From: JAVBLG01 sp031553655
GTDB taxonomy: Bacteria; Desulfobacterota; Desulfovibrionia; Desulfovibrionales; Desulfovibrionaceae
Length of the DNA stretch: 37,229 bases
NCBI GenBank assembly: GCA_031553655.1
Contig: JAVBLG010000098.1
Span: 1 to 37,229 of the forward strand
Direction: 5' to 3'
Part shown: piece after piece, positions 7,670 through 16,206 of the stretch
Layout: the number at the start of each line of letters is the position of its first letter
Numbering within the stretch: position 1 is the stretch's first letter
Notes under the pieces: generated by a model
Told to the model about the DNA's origin: nothing
The model's input: the letters and a program-made list of their open reading frames with translations, nothing else
The model's database searches: none
Translations under genes and position numbers: made by a program

Positions 7670-9010
7670 ATGAGCCAACACAATCCCGACCACGATAACC
7701 TGGCGGAAGACGATTTGGATAAGCAAGGTCTTGACCTTGTGGGAAATGAAGACGGTGAAGATTCCAAATCGCCTGACGATTCCGATCCCGATCTGAGTAT
7801 TGGAAGCAAGAACTATCTGGGCAGACTTGTGGCCATGGGTACGCGCCTTGGCGTTAAGAATCCGTTGTTTCAGTGCCATGACCGCGCGGCAAAAGCCACC
7901 GCGCTCATAGGCGGCAAGGAATATTTGAATTTTTCCACCTATGATTATCTTGCCATCAATGCACACCCTGAAATTACCGAAGTTGTGGCTGAAGTCGCCG
8001 CTGTTTTCGGCACTTCGGCCGGAGCCAGCCGTCTGGTGGGCGGTCAGCGCCCGCATCATGTAGCCCTTGAGCGCGCTTTGGCCGATCTTTATGAAGTAGA
8101 CGACAGCATTGTATATGTGAGCGGGCATGCCGCCAACGTATCCACCTTGGGCGTGCTGTTCGGGCCGCGCGACATCATTTTTTACGACAATTTGGCCCAT
8201 AACTCTCTGGTACAAGGGGCGAGGTTGTCCGGAGCACGACGCATTTCTTACGCCCACAACGATGTCGAGGCCCTGGAGCGCATGCTCAAGATGCATCGCG
8301 CCAAGCATAAACGGGCCGTAATTGTTACAGAAGGTGTTTTCAGCATGGACGGCAATATTCCTGACTTGCCGCGCATTATTGAGCTGAAAAAAGAATATAA
8401 TTGTATGTTGCTGGTGGATGAGGCTCATTCTCTGGGGGTGCTAGGGGCCACCGGGCGGGGCGTGCGCGAGCATTTCGGCATAAATCCCAAAGATGTGGAC
8501 ATGTGGATGAGCACCCTCAGCAAGTCGCTGTGTGGCTGCGGGGGATTTATTGCCGGCAGTTCCGAGCTTGTGGAATTTCTTAAGTATGACTCTCCCGGTT
8601 TTGTTTTCAGCGTGGGCATGCCGCCAATTGTTGCCGCCGCCTGCCACAAAGCTCTGGAGATCATGCTGCGCGAACCAGAGCGGGTGCATAAACTCCAGAG
8701 CATAAGCCAGTATTTTCTGAAATACGCCAAAGAAAAGGGCTTTGACACCGGCGCGGCTCAGGGCTATGCCGTAGTGCCGGTTATTGTGGGCAATTCCATT
8801 CCCACCGGCATTTTGGCCACGTTGCTTTTTGAGCGCGACGTTTACGTTATGCCCATCACCTTCCCGGCGGTGAAAGAAGGCACAGCGCGGCTGCGCTACT
8901 TCCTTTCCGCCGCCCACAGCGAGGAAGATGTGCGCAGAGCCCTGGACATCACAGCCGAGGAATTGCCCAGAGCCATTGAAATGGACAAGCAGCTTAATAT
9001 TACTTTGTAG
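7670..9010 (+). CDS. Alpha-oxoamine-synthase-like PLP enzyme (serine palmitoyltransferase / KBL family)
   Basis: This 446-residue protein belongs to the PLP fold-type I family that condenses an amino acid with an acyl-thioester (serine palmitoyltransferase, KBL, BioF). Visible features are NFSTYDYLAINAHPE, GTSAGASRLVGGQRPHH, the cofactor-stacking His in DNLAHNS (H178), D250 in VDEAHSLG, and the PLP lysine K285 in STLSKSLCG. Residues 1-45 are a strongly acidic, probably disordered extension not typical of the family. The ATG at 7670 has AGGAG at good spacing. Sequence features alone do not fix the substrate. It heads a glycosyltransferase, deacetylase and amidotransferase cluster but is separated from it by a terminator. 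BioF and CqsA-like roles are alternatives. Confidence 0.85.
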   Translation: MSQHNPDHDNLAEDDLDKQGLDLVGNEDGEDSKSPDDSDPDLSIGSKNYLGRLVAMGTRLGVKNPLFQCHDRAAKATALIGGKEYLNFSTYDYLAINAHPEITEVVAEVAAVFGTSAGASRLVGGQRPHHVALERALADLYEVDDSIVYVSGHAANVSTLGVLFGPRDIIFYDNLAHNSLVQGARLSGARRISYAHNDVEALERMLKMHRAKHKRAVIVTEGVFSMDGNIPDLPRIIELKKEYNCMLLVDEAHSLGVLGATGRGVREHFGINPKDVDMWMSTLSKSLCGCGGFIAGSSELVEFLKYDSPGFVFSVGMPPIVAAACHKALEIMLREPERVHKLQSISQYFLKYAKEKGFDTGAAQGYAVVPVIVGNSIPTGILATLLFERDVYVMPITFPAVKEGTARLRYFLSAAHSEEDVRRALDITAEELPRAIEMDKQLNITL

Positions 9011-9035
9011 TTTTTTTTCCCGGGCTTTTGCGCTG

Positions 9036-9074
9036 CCAGGGTATTTCGCAAGCGGAATGCCCTGGTCTTGTTTT
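9036..9074 (+). terminator. Rho-independent terminator after the PLP-enzyme gene
   Basis: A 14-bp stem (CCAGGGTATTTCGC / GCGGAATGCCCTGG, two G-U pairs) with loop AA is followed by TCTTGTTTT. This is a strong intrinsic terminator between the PLP enzyme and the first glycosyltransferase. Confidence 0.8.
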
Positions 9075-9105
9075 ATATAAACATCGAGTTTGTCACGAGG
9101 ATCAT

Positions 9106-10350
9106 GTGACTCCACCCAAAACAGCGTATATACTTTTGTGGTTTCCTCGTTATTCGGAAACTTTTATTTTCAGGGAAGTGCAGAGGCTCAAGGCCATGGG
9201 GCTGCCTGTTCATGTATTTTCCCTTTATGCCGATGCCCCCGGCCATTGTTCCGACGAAATGCGCGCCTATGACGGGCCTGTTTTTCACCTGGGGGTAAAA
9301 GGCTTTGGCCGAGTGCTTTCGGCCTTGTGGGAGGCCGCGAGGCACGAGCCGAAAACTGTGCTGAAACTGATGCGTGAGGGGCTTTTCAGGCGCATACGCG
9401 ACTGGGAAAGCCTGGCTGAAAACGTATGGTGTTTTTTTGCCGGTTTTGCTCTTGCGGAGTTCTGCCGTCAGGAAAAAATCGAACTTCTGCATTCACCCTG
9501 GGCCAATGGGGCCGGAACCGCCGCCTGGATTGCCTCGCGCCTTACCGGCATTCCCTTTGCCGTTACCGGACGGGCCGGAGACATATATCCGCCCGACGGG
9601 CTGCTCAAGGAAAAATTGCGCGACTGCCTTTTCGCCCGCACCAACACCGCCGCCAATGTGAAGTATTTGTCCGGCTTTTTGCCTCCGGATCAGAGCGGCA
9701 AAGTGGCCCTGGTTTATAACGGGTTGACCCTGCCGCGCGATCCCAAGCCGCGCGATCCTTTCAGCGCGCCTTATCGCATTCTGGCCGTGGGGCGTCTGGC
9801 CCGCACCAAGGGCTTTGACATTCTTCTAACCGCCATCGCCCGTCTTGAGCGCGAGTCTTTCCCCTGCCGACTTACTTTAGTGGGTGACGGCTGGCTGCGT
9901 CTGCACATCAAGGCTTTGCGCCGCCGCCTGAAATTGGAGCATATTGTGGATATGCCAGGCTTTGTGCCGCACGATCATGTAGCCGCCATGCTGGCCGATC
10001 ATCACATGCTGGTTACTCCCTCAGTGGTGCACGGCAACGGTGACCGCGACGGCATTCCCAATGTGATTATGGAGGCCCTGTCGCGAGGCATGCCTGTTGT
10101 GGCCAGCAATGTCAGCGGAATAGGCGAGGTTGTGCGTAATGGAGAAACTGGCATTCTGATTCCTCAGCGCGATCCCGTGGCCTTGGCTGAGGCCATAAGA
10201 CGAGTGGCCGAAAATCAGGCAGATGCCCTGCGCATGGGGCAAAACGGCCGAGAACTGGTGGAGCGCATGTTCGACCCTGAAACCAATACCCGGCAGCTTT
10301 TTGATTTGTATGTTTCGCGGTTTAGAGCATTTTGCGGACGAAGCGAGTAA
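9106..10350 (+). CDS. GT4-type glycosyltransferase, copy 1
   Basis: This encodes a 414-residue retaining glycosyltransferase with a GT-B fold. The N-terminal acceptor domain starts AYILLWFPRYSETFIFREVQ, the usual opening of exopolysaccharide and LPS GT4 enzymes. The C-terminal donor domain has VGRLARTKGFDILL, VGDGWLR, and the nucleotide-sugar EX7E-type region IPNVIMEALSRGMPVVASNV. The GTG at 9106 is taken as start because GAGG lies five bases before it; an upstream in-frame ATG at 9028 would run through the terminator hairpin. It is a clear paralogue of the enzyme at 11456. No transmembrane segment is seen. Sugar and acceptor are unknown. Confidence 0.88.
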   Translation: MTPPKTAYILLWFPRYSETFIFREVQRLKAMGLPVHVFSLYADAPGHCSDEMRAYDGPVFHLGVKGFGRVLSALWEAARHEPKTVLKLMREGLFRRIRDWESLAENVWCFFAGFALAEFCRQEKIELLHSPWANGAGTAAWIASRLTGIPFAVTGRAGDIYPPDGLLKEKLRDCLFARTNTAANVKYLSGFLPPDQSGKVALVYNGLTLPRDPKPRDPFSAPYRILAVGRLARTKGFDILLTAIARLERESFPCRLTLVGDGWLRLHIKALRRRLKLEHIVDMPGFVPHDHVAAMLADHHMLVTPSVVHGNGDRDGIPNVIMEALSRGMPVVASNVSGIGEVVRNGETGILIPQRDPVALAEAIRRVAENQADALRMGQNGRELVERMFDPETNTRQLFDLYVSRFRAFCGRSE

Positions 10351-10369
10351 AATGTATTGGCAACCTTAA

Positions 10370-11452
10370 ATGACTGAAAATACTGTAAATGTAATTTTAA
10401 GCTTGGACGTGGAAGAAGAAGGACTTTTCGGCGGCGCTTACCTCCGTGAGGTTTCCGTGCGCAATGTTGCCAGCCTGGAGCGGCTTTTGCCGTTACAGGA
10501 AGAATTTTCTCTGCCGGTAACCCTGCTCTGTACCTACAGCGTTTTTAATGATTTAAACGCCTGCCGCGTCCTTGATCGCCTGCGGCAACGCAGTGGGGCA
10601 GGGGTGGAAATAGGCGCTCATTTGCACCATTGGAATACCCCGCCTCTTGATACCGCGGCTTTGGGGGGCGGCTACGTTAGCCCCGGTTCCCTGCCTCGTG
10701 AATTGTTCGCCGCGCGACTAGGTAATTTGATGGCGGCAGGGAGGCAATATAGCGGCGAGGCCATGACGAGCTTTCGTATGGGTAAATGGGATTTGCATCA
10801 CTGGCATTGGCCATATCTGGTCGAAGCCGGAATAAAGGTTGATGGTTCAGTTCGACCTCTGCATCATGGTCCGGCCGGCCGCCCGGATCATTTTTCCGCC
10901 CCGGCCGATCCCTATGTAGTGCGCGTGGGGCAAGAACGTATAATCGAAGTTCCGCTTACTGTGACCCCTCTTTACCTCGCTTGGCCCAACCATCTGAACG
11001 CCATGGAGAAAATTTTGCCTACCAGAGCCGGGGAGGCCTTGAAGACCTCGGTGCAGAAGTGGTCTGCCCTGGCTGTTTTGCCCATATATCACCCGTTATG
11101 GGCCATGAAGCTTATTACTTCCTTGTACTTGGCCAGAGGAGGAAAATTTTTGGCGCTCACCTGGCACTCTTCGGAAATGATGCCCGGAGGCGCTCCGCAT
11201 ATGCCCAATGAAGCGGCTGTGCAGGCATTTATGAACAAGATGCGAGCGTTTCTTGGGTGGTTGAATTCAGGGTGCGTGGTAAAAGGCATGACGCTAGGTC
11301 AGATGGCCTCTTTGCCGTTTTCGGAACAGGCGGATTACGGCGCTGCCAAGACTGTCGGTGAGGGTGGAAATTGCGCTGATTCCGGCCATAGCGCGGGCTT
11401 TGATGTATTATCTGGTGTAGTGGACAAACGTTGCGATTGGAAATATGATTAG
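10370..11452 (+). CDS. Polysaccharide-deacetylase-like protein
   Basis: This encodes a 360-residue protein with the NodB-type fold. LSLDVEEEGLF near residue 10 carries the metal/catalytic Asp, EIGAHLHHWNTPP near residue 80 the His motif, and SFRMGKWDLHH near residue 135 the third region. The C-terminal WHSSEMMPGGAPH fits the end of the barrel. Family members remove N- or O-acetyl groups from glycans or lipid-linked sugars. No signal peptide is present, so it likely acts in the cytoplasm or at the inner face of the membrane. The gene lies between two related glycosyltransferases with very short gaps (19 and 3 bases), so the three are probably co-transcribed. Confidence 0.82.
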   Translation: MTENTVNVILSLDVEEEGLFGGAYLREVSVRNVASLERLLPLQEEFSLPVTLLCTYSVFNDLNACRVLDRLRQRSGAGVEIGAHLHHWNTPPLDTAALGGGYVSPGSLPRELFAARLGNLMAAGRQYSGEAMTSFRMGKWDLHHWHWPYLVEAGIKVDGSVRPLHHGPAGRPDHFSAPADPYVVRVGQERIIEVPLTVTPLYLAWPNHLNAMEKILPTRAGEALKTSVQKWSALAVLPIYHPLWAMKLITSLYLARGGKFLALTWHSSEMMPGGAPHMPNEAAVQAFMNKMRAFLGWLNSGCVVKGMTLGQMASLPFSEQADYGAAKTVGEGGNCADSGHSAGFDVLSGVVDKRCDWKYD

Positions 11453-11455
11453 AAG

Positions 11456-12757
11456 ATGAGCAAAATCATAACCGAAGCATCGACAGATCGGCCGCCCCAT
11501 GTGGCTTATGTGCTTTTGTGGTATCCCATCTTCACCCAACCCTTTATTTTCCGTGAAGTTGAAGGTCTGAAAAAGACCGGATTGCCTGTTTCTATTTACA
11601 GCCTCTATGCCCATTCCAAACGGAAATGGTCGGAGGAAATGCGCCTGGCGGCTGAATTTACCCACACTTTCGGAATAAAGGCCATCGGTACATTTTTATG
11701 GGCTTTTTTTTCCTCATTGCTGCGCCGCCCTTTGTTCACTCTGAAAGTGGCGCGGCAAACTCTATTGCGCCGCAGGCTGGGCTTGGAAAGCGCGGCCGAG
11801 AACCTATGGGGTTTTCTGGCGGGTTTCCACCTTGCCTGCCTGTTCCGGGAAAGCGGTATAGACATTATTCATGCCCCTTGGCCGCGCGGCCCGGCCACGG
11901 CTGCCTGGGTGGCCTCGCTACTTTCAGGAATTCCCTTTTCAATTGCGGCTCGCGGCGACAATTTAGCGCCCATGGAGCCGGATCTGCCGGACAAGATGAA
12001 GCACAGTCTTTTCATCCGCGCCAACAACAGAGCCGATATGCTGCGGATGCGGAATTTTTTGCCCGAGGAACACAGAGGGAAAATAGATCTGGTATACAAT
12101 AGCCTTACTCTGGCTGCCGACAGCATATGCCCCGTGCCTATGACTCCGCCGACGCGGCTTCTGGCTGTGGGGCGTTTTTCGTCCACAAAGGGGTTTGACT
12201 ATTTGCTTCAGGCCTGCAAGATACTGAAAGACAAAAATTTTCCTTTCCATCTCACTCTTGTGGGCGGCGCGGGCATGGCCACCGGCGGCTATTACGCGCC
12301 CTTGTTGATCAAAATGCGCCACACCTTGGGGCTTAAGGAATTGGTTGATTTCCCGGGTGTTGTTTCGCATGATCGCCTGCCAGGCATTTTGGCTGGCAGC
12401 GACATTTTTATGGCTCCCTGCGTGGTCAACAGCGCCGGTGAAATGGACGGAATTCCCAATGCCATAATCGAGGCCATGTCCTTTGGATTACCCGTGATCA
12501 GCACTAGAGTGAACGCTATTCCAGAGATAGTAATCGACGGCGAAACCGGCGTGCTTGTTCCGCAAAAAGACGCCGAATCTCTGGCCGCCGCTATTGAGCG
12601 TTTGGCTCAACATCCCGAGAAAGCCAGAGAAATGGCCGCCAGAGGCCGCATACTCGCCTTGGAAATGTTTGCGGAAAAGAATAATGTTCCCAAATTGAAA
12701 GCGATGTTCAAGTCGCGCTTCCAAGAGTTTAATGAATTGACAATAAAAAAGTATTGA
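11456..12757 (+). CDS. GT4-type glycosyltransferase, copy 2
   Basis: This 433-residue GT-B enzyme is related to the one at 9106: AYVLLWYPIFTQPFIFREVE aligns with the opening of the other, and both share the LAENVW/AAENLW region, the SPW/APW-x-G motif, the TKGFD motif and the IPNAIIEAMSFGLPVIS donor-site helix. It starts at an ATG three bases after the deacetylase stop. The short gap has only AGAAG as ribosome site, which suggests translational coupling. The cytoplasmic enzyme probably acts on a membrane-bound or lipid-linked acceptor; substrates are unknown. Confidence 0.88.
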   Translation: MSKIITEASTDRPPHVAYVLLWYPIFTQPFIFREVEGLKKTGLPVSIYSLYAHSKRKWSEEMRLAAEFTHTFGIKAIGTFLWAFFSSLLRRPLFTLKVARQTLLRRRLGLESAAENLWGFLAGFHLACLFRESGIDIIHAPWPRGPATAAWVASLLSGIPFSIAARGDNLAPMEPDLPDKMKHSLFIRANNRADMLRMRNFLPEEHRGKIDLVYNSLTLAADSICPVPMTPPTRLLAVGRFSSTKGFDYLLQACKILKDKNFPFHLTLVGGAGMATGGYYAPLLIKMRHTLGLKELVDFPGVVSHDRLPGILAGSDIFMAPCVVNSAGEMDGIPNAIIEAMSFGLPVISTRVNAIPEIVIDGETGVLVPQKDAESLAAAIERLAQHPEKAREMAARGRILALEMFAEKNNVPKLKAMFKSRFQEFNELTIKKY

Positions 12758-12795
12758 TATGCTTATCCTGACGTGGATTGGATTTTGGAGAAAAT

Positions 12796-14676
12796 ATGTG
12801 CGGTATAGCGGGCTTATTGCAATTTGATGGAACGGACCTGCCTTTAGATGCGCGAGAATGGCTTGCACGGATGACCGGCGTAATGGCTCATCGCGGACCC
12901 GACGCCGAAGGCTTCTGGCAGGACGGCCCGATCGCCCTGGGACATAGAAGGCTTTCCATTATTGACCTTTCCACTGGCTCCCAGCCCATGAGCGCCGCTG
13001 AAGGCCGTTTCACCATATCTTATAATGGCGAAATATATAACTTTAAAGAAGTACGTGCCGACCTTGAGCAACTGGGGCACAATTTCCGTACCAGCTCAGA
13101 TACCGAAGTTATTTTGGCCGCCTATGAAAGTTACGGCGTATCCTGTCTGGATCGCCTGGAGGGCATGTTCGCCTTTGCGTTGTGGGACAAGCGGGAAAAA
13201 ACGCTTTTTTGCGCCCGCGACCGTTTCGGGAAAAAGCCTTTTCTTTACACAGCGCAAAACGGACGATTTGCTTTTGCCTCCGAAATGACGGCTTTCAAGA
13301 ACCTTCCGGATTTTTCCTTCACTGTTAATCGCGCCGCTGTGGCCCGCTATTTGGCCTATGAATACGTGCCCACCCCCGATTCGATATATACTGAAGTGCG
13401 CAAACTTCCCCCTTCGCACTACCTTCTGGCGCGTGACGGGCAAATAAAGATCGAACGCTACTGGAGCCTGCCCGCCCCGGAAGAAACTTCGCGTTCCGAA
13501 GACGATTTGGCCGCCGAGCTGCGCGAGCGTCTGGCCCTGGCTGTCCAGCGGCGTCTGGTATCTGATGTGCCACTGGGAGTGTTCCTGTCCGGCGGAATTG
13601 ATTCATCCATTGTTACCGGTCTAATGGCTTCCATGTCTTCAAAGGTGAAAACCTTTTCCATAGGCTTTACCGAAGACAGCTACGACGAGTCCGCCTATGC
13701 CCGCCTTGTGGCCGGGCGCTGGTCCACCGAGCATCATGAAAGAATTCTCAGTGCCGACGAATGCGCCGAAATACTTCCGGCTGTGGCTTCCAAACTGGAC
13801 GAACCCATGGCCGACGCCTCGGTGGCCCCCACCTGGCTGTTGGCCGGGCTGACCAGAGAAAAAGTTACCGTGGCTCTGGGCGGAGACGGAGCTGACGAAT
13901 TATATGCCGGTTATGAACACTACATAGCCTTCAAAACGGCTGAATGGTACATGAGCCTTCCGACAGCGTTGCGTGAAAAGATTCTGGAACCGCTGGTTCG
14001 CTTTTTTCCGGCCTCAGCCGGCTATGTCAACCTGCGCCTGGCTGCTCAGACTTTCCTCAAGGGCGCGCATGCTCCGAACTGGCAGCGCGTGCAGACCCTA
14101 CTCACCGCCCTTACCCCGGAAATGCAGCGCGAACTGTGGCTTGAATCGGACGAGAGCATTCTCGCTCCGGAAAATCTTTTCGCTTCCACCAGGGAACATT
14201 ATGAGTTTTGGCCCTCGGCCAAGCCACTGGAGCGGGCTTTTCATGTTTATGTCAGGCAGTTTTTACTTGATGACATCTTGTATAAGGTGGACCGCTGTAC
14301 CATGATGCACTCCCTGGAAGCGCGCGCCCCCTTCCTGGATCGCGATTTTGCCGAGTTCAGCGCTAAATTGCCCGTGGAAATGAAATTACACGGATTTTCC
14401 CGCAAATACCTGCTTAAAAAGGCCTGCGCCGACTTGCTGCCCAAAGAAATTCTCAACCGCAACAAGCGCGGCTTCCAGATTCCGGTTGCGGCCTGGCTGC
14501 GAACTTCGTTACGGCCTCTGATGGAAGATTTGTTGAGCGAAGAGTTTTTGCGCAAGCAAGGGTTATTTAATCCCGTTTACGTACGCAGGCTTATGGATGA
14601 ACATTTTGAGGGCAAGGCCGATCACCGCAAGCCACTTTGGACGTTGTTGGTGTTGCAACTATGGTGGAGGCGTTGA
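12796..14676 (+). CDS. asnB: Glutamine-dependent asparagine synthase-type amidotransferase
   Basis: This 626-residue protein starts MCGIAG, so Cys2 becomes the N-terminal nucleophile after Met removal. The glutaminase domain (1-210) has HRGPDAEG, RRLSIID and SYNGEIYN. The synthetase domain has the ATP pyrophosphatase loop SGGIDSS (265-271), SIGFTEDSYDE, LGGDGADELYAGY, VDRCTMMHSLEARAPFLD and KRGFQIP. Such enzymes in polysaccharide clusters often amidate or modify sugars or lipid precursors rather than make free asparagine. The ATG at 12796 has GGAG six bases before it; the longer TTG-type start is rejected because Cys must be residue 2. It lies 38 bases after the glycosyltransferase. Confidence 0.92.
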   Translation: MCGIAGLLQFDGTDLPLDAREWLARMTGVMAHRGPDAEGFWQDGPIALGHRRLSIIDLSTGSQPMSAAEGRFTISYNGEIYNFKEVRADLEQLGHNFRTSSDTEVILAAYESYGVSCLDRLEGMFAFALWDKREKTLFCARDRFGKKPFLYTAQNGRFAFASEMTAFKNLPDFSFTVNRAAVARYLAYEYVPTPDSIYTEVRKLPPSHYLLARDGQIKIERYWSLPAPEETSRSEDDLAAELRERLALAVQRRLVSDVPLGVFLSGGIDSSIVTGLMASMSSKVKTFSIGFTEDSYDESAYARLVAGRWSTEHHERILSADECAEILPAVASKLDEPMADASVAPTWLLAGLTREKVTVALGGDGADELYAGYEHYIAFKTAEWYMSLPTALREKILEPLVRFFPASAGYVNLRLAAQTFLKGAHAPNWQRVQTLLTALTPEMQRELWLESDESILAPENLFASTREHYEFWPSAKPLERAFHVYVRQFLLDDILYKVDRCTMMHSLEARAPFLDRDFAEFSAKLPVEMKLHGFSRKYLLKKACADLLPKEILNRNKRGFQIPVAAWLRTSLRPLMEDLLSEEFLRKQGLFNPVYVRRLMDEHFEGKADHRKPLWTLLVLQLWWRR

Positions 14677-14697
14677 CTAAGTCAATGCCTCACCACC
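14663..14697 (+). terminator. Hairpin overlapping the asnB stop codon
   Basis: AGGCGTTGAC / GTCAATGCCT form a 10-bp stem with loop TAA (one G-U pair), extended by GGTGG / CCACC. The asnB TGA lies within the left arm. No T-tract follows, so termination is likely but not certain. Confidence 0.5.
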
Positions 14698-14803
14698 GGT
14701 CAAACAGGACGCGCCTCAACACTGTCATCTAAACCAGCATCTATATTTAACGCTTTAAAATTACTATCTATCTACCACGTCACCCTCTGCCGTCTTATAG
14801 CGG

Positions 14804-14832
14804 TTGCCAAGCTCTGGCTAAATTCTTATTAT
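14804..14832 (+). promoter_or_regulatory. Sigma-70-type promoter of htpX
   Basis: TTGCCA (14804-14809) is followed after 17 bases by TATTAT (14827-14832), a 5/6 match at each element. It lies about 40 bases before the htpX ATG. No CIRCE or sigma-32-like element was seen. Confidence 0.55.
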
Positions 14833-14870
14833 TATGCTATATCCACACCTTTGTTCCACAGGAGTAGAGT

Positions 14871-15743
14871 ATGACCAATCAAATTAAAACTGTTGCGCTT
14901 CTGGCCCTGCTGTCGGCCATAATCATTGTGCTCGGCGGCGCCATGGGCGGCCGTACGGGTATTGTCATCGCTTTTGTGTTGGCACTGGCCATGAACGTGG
15001 GCAGCTACTGGTTTTCTGATTCCATTGTTCTACGCATGTACAATGCCAGAGATCTTGATCGCGCCGACGCTCCGGCCCTGCACGCCATGGTTGAGCAACT
15101 TGCCGCCAACGCCGGCATTCCCAAACCTCGTGTCTGTCTTATTCCCGAAGAAGCCCCCAACGCTTTCGCCACCGGGCGTGACCCTGAGCACGGCGTGGTG
15201 GCGGTAACCGCAGGAATTATGCGCCTGCTTTCGCCTGAAGAATTGCGTGGCGTTCTGGCCCATGAAATAGGGCATATAGCCAACCGCGACATCCTGATTC
15301 AGACTGTGGCCGGCGTTATGGCTTCCACCATAGTTTCCATAGCCAACATGATGCAGTTTGCGGCAATTTTCGGCGGCGGACGGAGCAACGAGGAAGGCGG
15401 GGGCGGCGGCAATTTTCTGACCAGCCTGCTTCTGATCATTCTGGCCCCCATTGCGGCCAGCATTATTCAAATGGCCATATCCCGCTCCAGGGAATATCTG
15501 GCCGACGACGCCGGGGCGCGCTTTTCCGGTCAGCCCCTGGCCCTGGCCGGAGCTTTGGACAAATTGCAGCATTATAACGAAAGAGTTCCCATGCAGAGAG
15601 GCAATGCGTCCACCGAGCAAATGTTCATTGTTGCCCCGCTTTTCGGCGGTGGTATGGCCAATATGTTCAGCACCCATCCGCCCATTGAGGAGCGGATAGC
15701 CCGGCTCAGGAATATGGCCCAACGCGGCTATATTCCCCGGTAG
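14871..15743 (+). CDS. htpX: HtpX-type inner-membrane zinc metalloprotease
   Basis: This 290-residue M48-family protease takes part in membrane protein quality control. Two N-terminal hydrophobic segments (about 8-24 and 30-47) precede the catalytic domain. The zinc site is H131-E132-x2-H135 in LAHEIGHIANRD, and the third ligand E208 lies in SRSREYLADDAGA. A further hydrophobic stretch (about 182-203) and a Gly/Asn loop sit between them. The C-terminus has the family's FSTHPPIEERIARL. GGAG is well placed before the ATG. Length is typical. Confidence 0.93.
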   Translation: MTNQIKTVALLALLSAIIIVLGGAMGGRTGIVIAFVLALAMNVGSYWFSDSIVLRMYNARDLDRADAPALHAMVEQLAANAGIPKPRVCLIPEEAPNAFATGRDPEHGVVAVTAGIMRLLSPEELRGVLAHEIGHIANRDILIQTVAGVMASTIVSIANMMQFAAIFGGGRSNEEGGGGGNFLTSLLLIILAPIAASIIQMAISRSREYLADDAGARFSGQPLALAGALDKLQHYNERVPMQRGNASTEQMFIVAPLFGGGMANMFSTHPPIEERIARLRNMAQRGYIPR

Positions 15744-15777
15744 TATTGACGCAACCCTTTAATCCAAGGTAAGAAAA

Positions 15778-16185
15778 ATGCCTATTCTACGTTGCATGGC
15801 CCTTGTGGCCGTTTTGGCTTCGGGTCTTCTGGCCTCGGGCTGTTTCGGCGGCAAGAGCGATTCCGGCGGCGACCCTGCGGCCGCGCCGCCCCCTCCCGGG
15901 GACTGTGAAATAGTGTATACTTACGCTCCGTCCTTTTATGTAATCAACATCGCGGGCGGTGACGCCGTGGTGGTCGACCCCTTCAGCCAGGATTTCCCCC
16001 TGTTCTGCGATCCGGGGGAAGCCAAGGCCGCTCTGCAAAAAGATCTCTCTTCCGGACGGCTGACTTCAAAAGTGGATTGGCTCGTATATCGCGTATGGGG
16101 TGAATGGGATGATCTGGCGGCCAAAAACCCGGAAGGCGGCTATATGCTGAAGCATACCGCCCCGTTGGTGGATTGGGTGAAATAA
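15778..16185 (+). CDS. Putative lipoprotein of unknown function
   Basis: This encodes a 135-residue protein with a signal peptide ending in lipobox LLASGC (Cys22), followed by a Gly/Pro/Ala-rich linker to about residue 41. The globular part has VYTYAPSFYVINIAGGDAVVVDPF and two further Cys (C43, C76). This beta-rich segment with a C-terminal helix is not a family I recognise. It should be lipid-anchored in the periplasm or outer membrane. It lies 34 bases after htpX and 21 bases before the next gene, so co-transcription is possible. Confidence 0.75.
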   Translation: MPILRCMALVAVLASGLLASGCFGGKSDSGGDPAAAPPPPGDCEIVYTYAPSFYVINIAGGDAVVVDPFSQDFPLFCDPGEAKAALQKDLSSGRLTSKVDWLVYRVWGEWDDLAAKNPEGGYMLKHTAPLVDWVK

Positions 16186-16206
16186 TCGGATTTATATTGG
16201 AATAAT

